From: Actinomycetota bacterium
GTDB taxonomy: Bacteria > Actinomycetota > Actinomycetes > S36-B12 > UBA5976
Length of the DNA: 64,000 bases
Reading direction: 5' to 3'
NCBI GenBank assembly: GCA_009698575.1
Contig: WLPX01000002.1
Span: forward strand, 45,434-109,433
In this document: piece after piece, positions 48,637-57,134 of the stretch
Layout of the letters: each line of letters starts with the position of its first letter
Position numbering within the stretch: position 1 is the first letter of the stretch
Notes under the pieces: model-generated
What the model was told of the DNA's origin: nothing
Databases searched by the model: none
What the model saw: only the letters and a program-made list of their open reading frames with translations
Program-made: the position numbers and the translations under genes

Positions 48637-50015
48637 GAGTTAACTGGCTTTGCAATTAGATCTACCCCGTCGGTATCCGTGACAATAGCCGAGACGAATT
48701 CCCCAACTGCGAATTCCTGCTCCGAAATGATCGTGGTGCTGCCATCTACTTCTGGACCTTGATGTTCAGCTCTACCTGTGTTGCCTGATTCTTCAATTAA
48801 CACGGTCACGCTTTGGCCAATTCTGCTAATCGCAGTTGCTTCACTTACTCGTAGCGCAACTTTACTAACTGCCTCGAATCTGGCCAGCACTTCGTGCTCT
48901 GGCAAATGATCCGGCAATGCAACAGCAGCGGTGCCATCTTCATCCGAGTAGCTAAATACACCGACTGCATCGAGCTGCGCGCCTTCAATAAATGAAATTA
49001 GTTCAGCAACATCTGGCTCAGTTTCACCTGGGAACCCTACAATGACATTGGTTCGGGCTCCAGATAATGGATTATGCATTCGGATAGCACTAAGCAAATC
49101 CAAGAAGCTATCAGTGCCACCGAATCGCTTCATTCGACGAAGTACAGCATTGCTGGCATGTTGGAATGAAAGATCAAAGTACGGAACGAGTCCAGGCGTG
49201 TTGGCAATCACTGAAATTAAGTCAGGACGCATTTCGGCCGGCTGTAGATATGAAACCCGCACCCATTCGATACCTTCTGGCTGCACTAAAAGCGGAAGTA
49301 GTTTTTCAAGCAGGCGCAGGTCCCCGAGATCTTTTCCATAAGAGGTTGAGTTTTCGCTAACGAGCAATAATTCCCGGACACCATTTTCGCCAAGCCAGGC
49401 TGCTTCTTCGAAAATCTCACCGGGGTCGCGCGAAACAAATGAGCCGCGAAATGCAGGGATGGCGCAAAATGTACATCTGCGATCGCAGCCAGAGGCAATC
49501 TTTAAAGGTGCCCATGGTGTTGCTTCTAGCCGCTGTCGGTAAATGTGAGGTCCCATACCAGGTGTTGCCACATCTCCGCTTGCAACCTGTCGGGCAACTG
49601 GAGAGATTGGGAGTAGTTTTCGTCGATCCCCCGGAGTGTGCGGGGCTATGGTCTCGCCAGCGAGCACTTTGCGAAGTGTGGCACCGATTTCCGGATAATC
49701 ATCAAAACTTAAAATCGCATCAGCTTCCGGTAACTCCGCAGCCAGTTCTTTGCCATATCGCTGCGCCAGGCATCCGACCGCTACTACTTTTCCGGATCCG
49801 GCTAACAATTCGCTGGCTTCTAGGATCGTGTCGATGGAATCCTTTTTGGCCTGCTCGATAAATCCACAGGTATTGACCAAAACTAAGTCGGTCTGTTCCC
49901 CATCGCCGACTAGGTCCCAGCCATCGGCCGTTAATCGACCTGCCAATTCTTCAGAATCAACATCATTCCGAGAACACCCGAGTGAGACTATGGATACTCG
50001 AGGATTTGCAGGCAC
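48633..50015 (-). CDS. rimO: Ribosomal protein S12 methylthiotransferase RimO
   Basis: Radical SAM enzyme (460 residues) that methylthiolates an aspartate of S12. The N-terminal cluster cysteines are Cys14, Cys50 and Cys82; the radical SAM CxxxCxxC is Cys177, Cys181, Cys184 (GCDRRCTFCAIPAFRG). A C-terminal TRAM domain follows. The motif favours RimO over MiaB. GTG start with a TAGACT -10 seven bases upstream that includes the ftsK stop. Confidence 0.93.
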   Translation of the reverse strand: MPANPRVSIVSLGCSRNDVDSEELAGRLTADGWDLVGDGEQTDLVLVNTCGFIEQAKKDSIDTILEASELLAGSGKVVAVGCLAQRYGKELAAELPEADAILSFDDYPEIGATLRKVLAGETIAPHTPGDRRKLLPISPVARQVASGDVATPGMGPHIYRQRLEATPWAPLKIASGCDRRCTFCAIPAFRGSFVSRDPGEIFEEAAWLGENGVRELLLVSENSTSYGKDLGDLRLLEKLLPLLVQPEGIEWVRVSYLQPAEMRPDLISVIANTPGLVPYFDLSFQHASNAVLRRMKRFGGTDSFLDLLSAIRMHNPLSGARTNVIVGFPGETEPDVAELISFIEGAQLDAVGVFSYSDEDGTAAVALPDHLPEHEVLARFEAVSKVALRVSEATAISRIGQSVTVLIEESGNTGRAEHQGPEVDGSTTIISEQEFAVGEFVSAIVTDTDGVDLIAKPVNS

Positions 50016-50022
50016 GCTGGGA

Positions 50023-50028
50023 AGTCTA
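50023..50028 (-). promoter_or_regulatory. -10 element TAGACT, promoter of rimO (contains ftsK stop codon)
   Basis: TAGACT ends 7 bases before the rimO GTG; its TAG is the tail of the ftsK stop region (the ftsK TAG at 50026-50028). Confidence 0.45.
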
Positions 50029-52665
50029 CTCGCCGCGAATCATTGCAATAGTTCCTGGCAGATCTTCTGCGGTAACTAAAACTTCGCGGGCTTTTGAACC
50101 TTCCGATGGTCCAACAATGTTGCGTGATTCCATCAAATCCATAAGTCGACCAGCCTTTGCGAATCCAATCCGCAATTTACGTTGCAGCATTGAAGTGGAA
50201 CCAAACTGAGTTGATACAACGAGTTCTACGGCCGCAAGCAAATCATCCAAGTCATTACCGATGTCGCCATCTACTTCGCGAGTTGCCACAACTGGCGCAA
50301 TGATGTCCGGTCGATACTGAGGTGCCATTTGGCTCTTGGCGTGCGCAACGACTGCTCGAATTTCGGCTTCCGTAACCCATGAGCACTGGATGCGAATTGG
50401 CTTGGAAGTACCCATTGGCAAAAAGAGTCCATCACCTTGGCCAACAAGTTTCTCAGCACCTGGTTGGTCCAAAATAACGCGACTGTCAGCCAAGCTGGAA
50501 GTAGAGAACGCCAGGCGACTTGGAACGTTGGCCTTAATAAGTCCAGTAACAACATCTACTGATGGTCTTTGCGTTGCAAGAACTAAATGAATACCAGCAG
50601 CGCGAGCTAATTGCGTAATACGAACGACTGAGTCTTCGACATCACGCGGCGCAACCATCATGAGGTCTGCAAGCTCATCAACCACAACAAGTAGGTATGG
50701 ATAAGGACGTAGTACGCGCTCGGAGCCAACCGGTGGCGTTACTTTTCCAGCGCGAACTGCTTTATTGAAATCATCGACGTGGCGGAAGCCGTAGGCGGAA
50801 AGATCGTCGTACCGAGCTTCCATTTCCTTTACTACCCAGGCAAGTGCTTCTGCGGCCTTCTTTGGGTTAGTAATGATTGGGCTAATTAAGTGTGGGATAC
50901 CTTCATAAGCAGTTAACTCAACGCGCTTAGGGTCGATCAACACCATGCGAACTTCATCAGGTGTAGCTCGCATCAAAATTGACGTAATCAGAGCGTTCAT
51001 GCAGCCTGATTTACCCGCACCTGTGGCACCAGCAACTAAAAGGTGTGGCATCTTGGCTAAGTTTGCGACGGTGAAACCACCCTCAACATCTTTACCTAGG
51101 CCAACCAACATTGGATGTTCATCGCCTGCTGCCTCTTTACTGCGCATCACATCACCAAGTGAAACAACTTCGCGATCAGAATTTGGAATTTCGATACCGA
51201 TCGCACTCTTGCCTGGAATCGGTGACAGGATGCGAACATCAGCACTTGCCACTGCGTAGGCAATGTTTTTACTTAACGCAGTTACTCGCTCAACCTTTAC
51301 TTTTGGACCAAGCTCTACTTCGTACCTAGTTACAGTTGGACCGCGCTGAAAACCGGTCACCTTGGCATCAATGTCGAATTGTTCAAGTACCTGAGTTAAT
51401 GCCTCAATTACAGCATCGTTCGCTGCGGTACGTTCTTTAGGTTTAGCGCCTGCCTTTAAAAGCGCTTCACTTGGCAGTTTGTAAGCAACTGCAGATGCCA
51501 GCGGCAACTGAACTGGTTTACCCACTGGTTCAAGCAATGATGCTGGTTGAGATGGCGCCATTACTTTCACTGATTGAGGCTTTAGTAACTGAACTGCCTC
51601 AGTCTCGTGAGTTAAAACAGGAGCAAGCACGTCCACGGCGATGGTGTTGAGCTGCGAAATGTCTACTATTTCGCTTACGTGCTCTAGAGCTGGAGCAGTG
51701 CTGACTACTGGAGCAGTGCTGACTACTGGAGTAGCGAATGGGGCATCACCAGCAAGTTCACCTATAGCCAGGGCCGGATCAATTGTTGCGTCAGATTTTG
51801 ACTTTCGTCGCAACCTACTTAAAATCGTGCGGTGTACAACCGGTGTAACATCGAGAGCGAGCTGGGCCTGGGCTGCTGAAATAGCTTCCACATTTGGATG
51901 GGCTGCAGCTTCTGCTTCGTCATCGATCGCAATTCTGGAAAATTTGGATTTGAAAGCGCGTAGCTTGACCGGAATCGTGTTTATCGGAGTTGCGGTAATT
52001 ATTAAAATCGCAAAGAAAAATACAACTAACAAAAGCATTACAGTCACCACAGTGCCAATCGCACTTACGAAAGGTGCCGTAATCGCCCACCCAGTCCAAC
52101 CGGCTGCCTCACGCATAGCTTGCGCGCCATCTGAAGGCAATGGGTTGCCACGTTGAATATGGGTAATGCCCATTGTGCTCAACGCGAATAGGGTCCAACC
52201 AATTGTTAGCCGACCTTTTTTCTGCGACGGGGCATCTGGATGTCGAAGCGTTTGAACCGCGATCACGATTAGTACCACTGGTGCAAACAAATCAAAAATT
52301 CCCACAGCGCCAGTTACCAAACTTGTAACTACGCCAGCGACGAACCCAGTTACATCGAACCAGATTACAGATGCAACCACTATGGCAAGGGACAAATACA
52401 ACAACCCAAGCCCATCGCGACGATGCGCCGGATCTAAGTCACGTGCACTACGCCCTACGCTACGAGTAATGGCTCCGACTACATGTGCAACGCCCAGCCA
52501 TACCGCTGTCGCGAACTTTTGAATGCCACCGAAGAGTGTCACAAAAATTGAAGACTTCGCAGATTTACGAGCTTTCACCGGTGCGCGCCCTTTGGCAGAA
52601 TTGCGACCCTGCGGTCGAGTTGCTGCAGTTGAGCGTGGTCGAGTTGCCTGTGACGGGGAAGCCAT
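50026..52665 (-). CDS. ftsK: DNA translocase FtsK/SpoIIIE
   Basis: Chromosome translocase (879 residues) acting at the division septum. An N-terminal membrane part with about four helices (residues 70-235) is followed by a Pro/Ala/Val-rich linker (about 260-405) and the motor domain with Walker A GATGAGKSG near 550 and Walker B LLVVVDELADL. The last ~70 residues are the DNA-orienting gamma winged helix (STSMLQRKLRIGFAKAGRLMDLME). The linker carries a duplicated 18-bp DNA unit. Length is compact for an actinobacterium. ATG start with TATATT six bases upstream. Confidence 0.95.
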   Translation of the reverse strand: MASPSQATRPRSTAATRPQGRNSAKGRAPVKARKSAKSSIFVTLFGGIQKFATAVWLGVAHVVGAITRSVGRSARDLDPAHRRDGLGLLYLSLAIVVASVIWFDVTGFVAGVVTSLVTGAVGIFDLFAPVVLIVIAVQTLRHPDAPSQKKGRLTIGWTLFALSTMGITHIQRGNPLPSDGAQAMREAAGWTGWAITAPFVSAIGTVVTVMLLLVVFFFAILIITATPINTIPVKLRAFKSKFSRIAIDDEAEAAAHPNVEAISAAQAQLALDVTPVVHRTILSRLRRKSKSDATIDPALAIGELAGDAPFATPVVSTAPVVSTAPALEHVSEIVDISQLNTIAVDVLAPVLTHETEAVQLLKPQSVKVMAPSQPASLLEPVGKPVQLPLASAVAYKLPSEALLKAGAKPKERTAANDAVIEALTQVLEQFDIDAKVTGFQRGPTVTRYEVELGPKVKVERVTALSKNIAYAVASADVRILSPIPGKSAIGIEIPNSDREVVSLGDVMRSKEAAGDEHPMLVGLGKDVEGGFTVANLAKMPHLLVAGATGAGKSGCMNALITSILMRATPDEVRMVLIDPKRVELTAYEGIPHLISPIITNPKKAAEALAWVVKEMEARYDDLSAYGFRHVDDFNKAVRAGKVTPPVGSERVLRPYPYLLVVVDELADLMMVAPRDVEDSVVRITQLARAAGIHLVLATQRPSVDVVTGLIKANVPSRLAFSTSSLADSRVILDQPGAEKLVGQGDGLFLPMGTSKPIRIQCSWVTEAEIRAVVAHAKSQMAPQYRPDIIAPVVATREVDGDIGNDLDDLLAAVELVVSTQFGSTSMLQRKLRIGFAKAGRLMDLMESRNIVGPSEGSKAREVLVTAEDLPGTIAMIRGE
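51691..51733. repeat. 18-bp tandem repeat in the ftsK linker
   Basis: The unit tggagcagtgctgactac occurs twice in full (51691-51726) plus a partial third copy, encoding VVSTAP repeats in the disordered FtsK linker. Confidence 0.85.
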
Positions 52666-52671
52666 ATAACA

Positions 52672-52677
52672 AATATA
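52672..52677 (-). promoter_or_regulatory. -10 element TATATT, leaderless promoter of ftsK
   Basis: TATATT ends 6 bases before the ftsK ATG; the same stretch forms an inverted repeat CATATA/TATATG around the start. Confidence 0.5.
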
Positions 52678-52741
52678 TGCGATTCACTCTGGTAACTCGG
52701 GCACCAAGCGTTACGGCGTGTCGCGGTTGACCTCTAGTTAA

Positions 52742-52753
52742 GCCAATATTGGC
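52742..52753. repeat. Perfect palindrome GCCAATATTGGC between ftsK and rnj
   Basis: A 12-bp perfect palindrome in the 152-bp gap between rnj (ending 52818) and ftsK (start 52665). It may be an operator or a hairpin after rnj. No U-run follows. Confidence 0.4.
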
Positions 52754-52817
52754 AGGGATATATAAATTGCCGACATTCGCGCCAGGTATGGCGTTTTCGA
52801 CTTCTTTACCGATCCGG

Positions 52818-54497
52818 TTAACTGGAAATTATCGACGGCACAATCATTGGGCGACGTCGGTGTTTTTCGCCAACCCACTTGCCTGTTACTCGACGCACCA
52901 TTTGTCCTAATTGATGCGTGTCAGTAACTCCATCAGCTAGCGCCGCTTCTAACGTGGCTTGAATCGCAGGCAGAATTTCCGCGAATACGCTCTCTTCTTT
53001 GCTGAATCCTCTGGCATGAATTTGTGGTCCTGCAATAACTTTGCGTTCGGCAAAATTGACGGCAGCAACAATGGAAAGGAAACCGTCTTCGCCCAAAACT
53101 CTGCGATCCTTAAGAAGTGATTCCGAAACTTCACCAACTGTTGAACCCTCGACGTAAACATACCCACAAGCAATTGCCCCGACAATATTTGCTTTGCCGT
53201 CCACTAAATCGACAACTACCCCGTCACCCGCCAACATAATCCTGGATTCGGGAATTCCAGTTTTTATTGCTAAATCAGCATTCGCGCGCAGGTGACGCCA
53301 CTCGCCATGAATTGGCATTACATTTTTTGGTTTCACTATGTTGTAGCAATAAAGCAATTCACCAGCTGCGGCATGTCCAGAAACGTGAACCAAAGCATTG
53401 CCCTTGTGTACGACATGCGCACCAAGTCGTGTTAAGTCGTTAATGATTCGGTAGACCGCATTTTCATTTCCAGGAATCAGCGAAGATGCAAGGATCACGG
53501 TATCCCCTGGCCCAACTGCAATTGCGTGATCTTGGTTTGCAATTCGAGCCAGTGCTGCCATTGGCTCACCTTGTGAACCGGTGCAAATCAAAACCGCTTG
53601 ATCATCCGGCAGATCTGTCATCTGGTCACTTGAAATGAGTGTGCCACCAGGAATATTTAAATATCCCAAGTCACTTGCTAGTGCCATATTGCGAACCATG
53701 GATCGACCAACAAATGCGACTTTACGATTGTTCTTTGTTGCGACATCGATAACTTGCTGGACTCGGTGTACGTGTGAGGCAAACGAGGCGACTATTACTC
53801 GCCCAGTTGCGCCACTAATAACTTGTTGCAAAGTTGGGATGATGTCTTTTTCGCTTGTGACAAATCCAGGTACTTCAGCGTTTGTTGAATCTACGAGAAA
53901 TAAATCAACGCCCTTATCTCCGAGACGAGCAAAGGCATTCAAGTCAGTAACTCGACCGTCTAGCGGCAATTGGTCCATTTTAAAGTCGCCGGTAATTAAA
54001 ATTGTTCCAGCTGGTGTTGTGACGGCAACTGCTAACGCATCAGGAATCGAGTGGTTTACCGCGATAAATTCAACCGTGAATTCCCCATAAGTTTGAACCA
54101 TTCCCTCTTTAACGATTTGCGTGCTTGCAGATATGCGATGTTCCCGCAACTTACTATCGACAAATGCCAGCGTGAGTTGCGAACCCACTACCGGAATGTC
54201 TTGCCTGCCTCGCAATAAGTATGGAACTGCGCCAATGTGATCTTCATGCCCGTGTGTAAGTACTACTGCCTCAACATCATGCAATCGATCTTGGATGTAA
54301 CCGAAGTCAGGGAGTATTAAGTCAACACCTGGTTGTGTCTCCTCGGGAAACAACACGCCGCAATCAACGATTAAGAGTTTGTCGCGATATTCCAGGACCG
54401 TCATGTTTCGGCCGATATCACCCAGCCCACCAAGAGCTACTACTCGAAATGCGTCGTTAGCCAATACTGGTGGTTGCTCCAGTTGTGAGAATGTCAC
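52818..54497 (-). CDS. rnj: Ribonuclease J
   Basis: Metallo-beta-lactamase-fold RNase (559 residues) with 5'-3' exo- and endonuclease activity in mRNA decay and rRNA maturation. The metal motif HGHEDH is His82, His84, Asp86, His87; the beta-CASP domain has FASHVHRVQQVID and later HVSGHAA. C-terminal dimer region intact. The start GTG overlaps the dapA stop as GTGA, so it is translated with dapA, as in Streptomyces and mycobacteria. Confidence 0.95.
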   Translation of the reverse strand: MTFSQLEQPPVLANDAFRVVALGGLGDIGRNMTVLEYRDKLLIVDCGVLFPEETQPGVDLILPDFGYIQDRLHDVEAVVLTHGHEDHIGAVPYLLRGRQDIPVVGSQLTLAFVDSKLREHRISASTQIVKEGMVQTYGEFTVEFIAVNHSIPDALAVAVTTPAGTILITGDFKMDQLPLDGRVTDLNAFARLGDKGVDLFLVDSTNAEVPGFVTSEKDIIPTLQQVISGATGRVIVASFASHVHRVQQVIDVATKNNRKVAFVGRSMVRNMALASDLGYLNIPGGTLISSDQMTDLPDDQAVLICTGSQGEPMAALARIANQDHAIAVGPGDTVILASSLIPGNENAVYRIINDLTRLGAHVVHKGNALVHVSGHAAAGELLYCYNIVKPKNVMPIHGEWRHLRANADLAIKTGIPESRIMLAGDGVVVDLVDGKANIVGAIACGYVYVEGSTVGEVSESLLKDRRVLGEDGFLSIVAAVNFAERKVIAGPQIHARGFSKEESVFAEILPAIQATLEAALADGVTDTHQLGQMVRRVTGKWVGEKHRRRPMIVPSIISS

Positions 54498-55396
54498 AGG
54501 CTAAATCCGCCCCTTATTAAATCTTCCTTTAAGACTTTTCGTTGCTCAGCAGTTGCCGGCACAAGCGGTAGCCGCAGCGAACCGCCACCAACGCGACCAA
54601 GTTGATCTAGCGCGGCTTTGACCATTATGGCGCCACCAGCACGAGTCATAATTCCTTCAGTAATTGGAACTAGTGATTCGTTAATTTTGCGAGCTGTATG
54701 CACATCATTGTTTTCGATCGCTTCCACCATTTGCTTATGGCGATCAGCAACTACGTGACCAGTCACGCTAACTACACCGACTGCGCCAAGTGCAAGTAAT
54801 GCCAAGTTAAGCGGGTCATCACCAGAGTAATAAGCCATATCGGATTGCGCCATGATCTGCGAGGCAGCCCAAGTGTCTCCCTTGGCGTCCTTGTTTGCCA
54901 AAATTCTTGGATGTTCAGCAAGCTTGAGCATGGTGTCATTTTGGATTGGCACTCCGGATCGGCCAGGTATGTCGTAAACCATGACCGGTAAATCGGTTGC
55001 ATCTGCAACCGCTACCATGTGCGCATAAATACCAGCCTGTGGCGGCTTGTTGTAATAAGGAGTAACTACAAGTAGTCCATGAGCACCAGCTTTGGCGGCT
55101 TCTTTAGCAAGCAGAATTGAATGCGCTGTGTCATTTGAACCAGCACCGGCAACTACGCGCGCCCGATCTCCCACGGCAGCGATTACAACTTTTAGTAATT
55201 CAAGTTTTTCATGTTCGTCAGTCGTTGGTGATTCACCTGTAGTCCCATTGACTACTAAGCCATTGTTTCCCAAGTCAACTAAGTCATTGGCCAGCTGTGC
55301 TGCTGCATCAAGATCTAACTTGGTGCCATCCGAACTAAATGGCGTAACCATGGCCGTAAGTACCGTGCCGAACGCTGCGGTTGCTTTCACGTTCAT
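54494..55396 (-). CDS. dapA: 4-hydroxy-tetrahydrodipicolinate synthase
   Basis: Lysine/diaminopimelate enzyme (300 residues), condensing pyruvate and aspartate semialdehyde. Schiff-base Lys169 (ANKDAKGD), Tyr141 (YDIPGRSG) and GTTGE at 51-55 are in place. The ATG at 55396 gives the family length; the longer frame from 55444 would overlap thyX. Works with DapB at 59.1 kb. Confidence 0.95.
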   Translation of the reverse strand: MNVKATAAFGTVLTAMVTPFSSDGTKLDLDAAAQLANDLVDLGNNGLVVNGTTGESPTTDEHEKLELLKVVIAAVGDRARVVAGAGSNDTAHSILLAKEAAKAGAHGLLVVTPYYNKPPQAGIYAHMVAVADATDLPVMVYDIPGRSGVPIQNDTMLKLAEHPRILANKDAKGDTWAASQIMAQSDMAYYSGDDPLNLALLALGAVGVVSVTGHVVADRHKQMVEAIENNDVHTARKINESLVPITEGIMTRAGGAIMVKAALDQLGRVGGGSLRLPLVPATAEQRKVLKEDLIRGGFSL

Positions 55397-55406
55397 TACC
55401 AATCTA

Positions 55407-56120
55407 CTAAGGTGCCACTCGCCCATTAGCAACAAATGATGCATGGGTTAATGGCATTAGGCGCTTGAATTCTTCTTCATATTTTTCCGCAACCATTTCA
55501 ATTTCGCGCTGCGGAAACGACGGGAAGTGAGAGCCTTCAGCTTTACGTCTAAGGCTGATGAAGTTCATTAATGCTCTGGCATTCATCGTGACGTATGCCG
55601 ATGAATAAATTGTCACAGGCAACACGATGCGCGCGACTTCTCGCGCAACCCCAGCTTCCAGCATGGCTTCATAAGAGGCGTAAGCAACTTCGCATGCTTT
55701 CTTGGTTTCGCGCGTGACAATGTCGAATTGCTCTTGGCTGCCGTCAACAAACTCGTAAGCGCCAGCTTTACCAATCTGAATTAGCTTGCGATCAGTATCA
55801 GGCGTGTAAAAAATCGGATCAAGTACTTTGTAACGTCCAGATTCTTCGTTGTAACTCGCCATGCGATGACGAAAATGTTCGCGCCACATGAATATTGGTG
55901 CTTGCACAAAAAATGTAAACACTGAGTGTTCAAATGGGCTGCCGTGACGATCGCGCATCAGGTAGTTGATTAGGCCAGCTGAAGCAGCAGAGTCTGCATT
56001 AACATCCGTGGCAGATTGGTCGCCCTTGGTGGAAACTCTGGCCGCCCAAAGCACATCGGCATCACCGGCTGAATGTTTAACTAATTCAACCGTGACATCA
56101 CTTCGGAAGGAGATCGACAC
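55407..56120 (-). CDS. thyX: Flavin-dependent thymidylate synthase
   Basis: FAD-dependent thymidylate synthase (237 residues). The family motif RHR-X7-S is Arg84-His85-Arg86 ... Ser94 (RHRMASYNEESGRY). GTG start with TAGTCT six bases upstream. No thyA or dfrA is nearby; ThyX may be the main dTMP source, but that needs the whole genome. Confidence 0.95.
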   Translation of the reverse strand: MSISFRSDVTVELVKHSAGDADVLWAARVSTKGDQSATDVNADSAASAGLINYLMRDRHGSPFEHSVFTFFVQAPIFMWREHFRHRMASYNEESGRYKVLDPIFYTPDTDRKLIQIGKAGAYEFVDGSQEQFDIVTRETKKACEVAYASYEAMLEAGVAREVARIVLPVTIYSSAYVTMNARALMNFISLRRKAEGSHFPSFPQREIEMVAEKYEEEFKRLMPLTHASFVANGRVAP

Positions 56121-56126
56121 GAAACT

Positions 56127-56132
56127 AGACTA
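56127..56132 (-). promoter_or_regulatory. -10 element TAGTCT, leaderless promoter of thyX
   Basis: TAGTCT ends 6 bases before the thyX GTG, in the gap after the iron permease; no Shine-Dalgarno. Confidence 0.5.
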
Positions 56133-56150
56133 TCGCCCAGCCTTGTCAGA

Positions 56151-57005
56151 TCAGGAAGAAGGTACGGAAGATAAATCTGCGGATTTTGGCTCAGCAGGTG
56201 TTGGTGAAACCTTGTTGCGAAGTAAGAAGTAAAGCACGGTAACCGAATAAGCAGCGTAGCCGATTACCTGCAATGTGGTGGTCGTTGGCTTCAGGTTGAA
56301 TAGACCAGCAACTAATGTCGCCAAGAAAGTGCCTTCGATAAGCACACCACTTAGATCAACGAGCACGTTGGATCCACCAGGCAACCAGCCCACTTCTTGG
56401 AATTCATGGATTCCGTAGGAAAGTACACCCGCAGCCACAAATACCAACAGGATTCCAGTGATCTTGAAAAACTTAGCCAGATTGACCGTAGCGGCCGAAC
56501 GATAAAACGCCCAACCAACTACTACGGCAGTTGCTAACCCAAGCACTAGTCCAACTACAGAGGCCAAGCTATTTCCAGTTGCATGCGCAGCTGCCCAGAA
56601 GAAAATTGCGGTTTCGGCACCCTCTCGCAGAACTGCGACAAAGGCCATCGATGCCACCGCAAGTGCGCCTCCAGAAGTGGCGGCGCTATCAAGTTGATTT
56701 CTCAAATCTGCACTTATGGTTCGGGCCGAACGCTTCATCCAGAAAATCATCCACGTTACAAAACCAACTGCGACAAATGAAACGACACCAGCGAAAATTG
56801 GTTCGAGGGTTGCAGACAAGTCACTCGAAATAGTTTCAAGGCCAACGGCGATCAGCACACTAACAGCTGCCGCTGCTGCGACCCCGTACCAAACGAATCG
56901 AATCAAGGAATGACGATTGGTGCGAACCAAGTAGGTAAGCAAAATGCTGACAACGAGTGCAGCTTCAATACCTTCTCGCAGGCCAATCAAGAAGTTTCCA
57001 AGCAT
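56151..57005 (-). CDS. efeU: FTR1/EfeU-type high-affinity iron permease
   Basis: Membrane permease (284 residues) of the FTR1 family with about seven hydrophobic helices. The two iron-binding motifs are REGIE (10-14) and REGAE (127-131). EfeU normally works with EfeO and EfeB, but neither is in this window, so it is a lone permease here. A dyad lies 25-49 bp upstream of the ATG. The gene is upstream of thyX on the same strand. Confidence 0.92.
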   Translation of the reverse strand: MLGNFLIGLREGIEAALVVSILLTYLVRTNRHSLIRFVWYGVAAAAAVSVLIAVGLETISSDLSATLEPIFAGVVSFVAVGFVTWMIFWMKRSARTISADLRNQLDSAATSGGALAVASMAFVAVLREGAETAIFFWAAAHATGNSLASVVGLVLGLATAVVVGWAFYRSAATVNLAKFFKITGILLVFVAAGVLSYGIHEFQEVGWLPGGSNVLVDLSGVLIEGTFLATLVAGLFNLKPTTTTLQVIGYAAYSVTVLYFLLRNKVSPTPAEPKSADLSSVPSS

Positions 57006-57029
57006 TTAGTGCAATCCGTTTCGAATCTG

Positions 57030-57054
57030 GATAATCGCTATTTATGCAACTATC
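57030..57054. promoter_or_regulatory. Candidate operator upstream of efeU
   Basis: GATAATCGC and GCAACTATC form an imperfect 9-bp inverted repeat (7 of 9 pairs) around a 7-bp AT-rich centre. The GATAAT part recalls Fur-type boxes; it is not a DtxR/IdeR consensus. Probable iron-responsive site, unproven. Confidence 0.4.
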
Positions 57055-57134
57055 TGGTTACGTAAATCAGCCTACCTGCCGATCTGAAAAACCGCAAAGT
57101 GAGGGGCCAACGAGCCATACCTGTGAAATTAGGC

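Noticed and set aside
51641..52156. 171-residue plus-strand frame opposite ftsK
   Set aside because: Low-complexity shadow of the FtsK membrane and linker region, no ribosome-binding site, no recognisable domain.
53635..54090. 151-residue plus-strand frame opposite rnj
   Set aside because: Shadow of RNase J; no start signals and no family resemblance.
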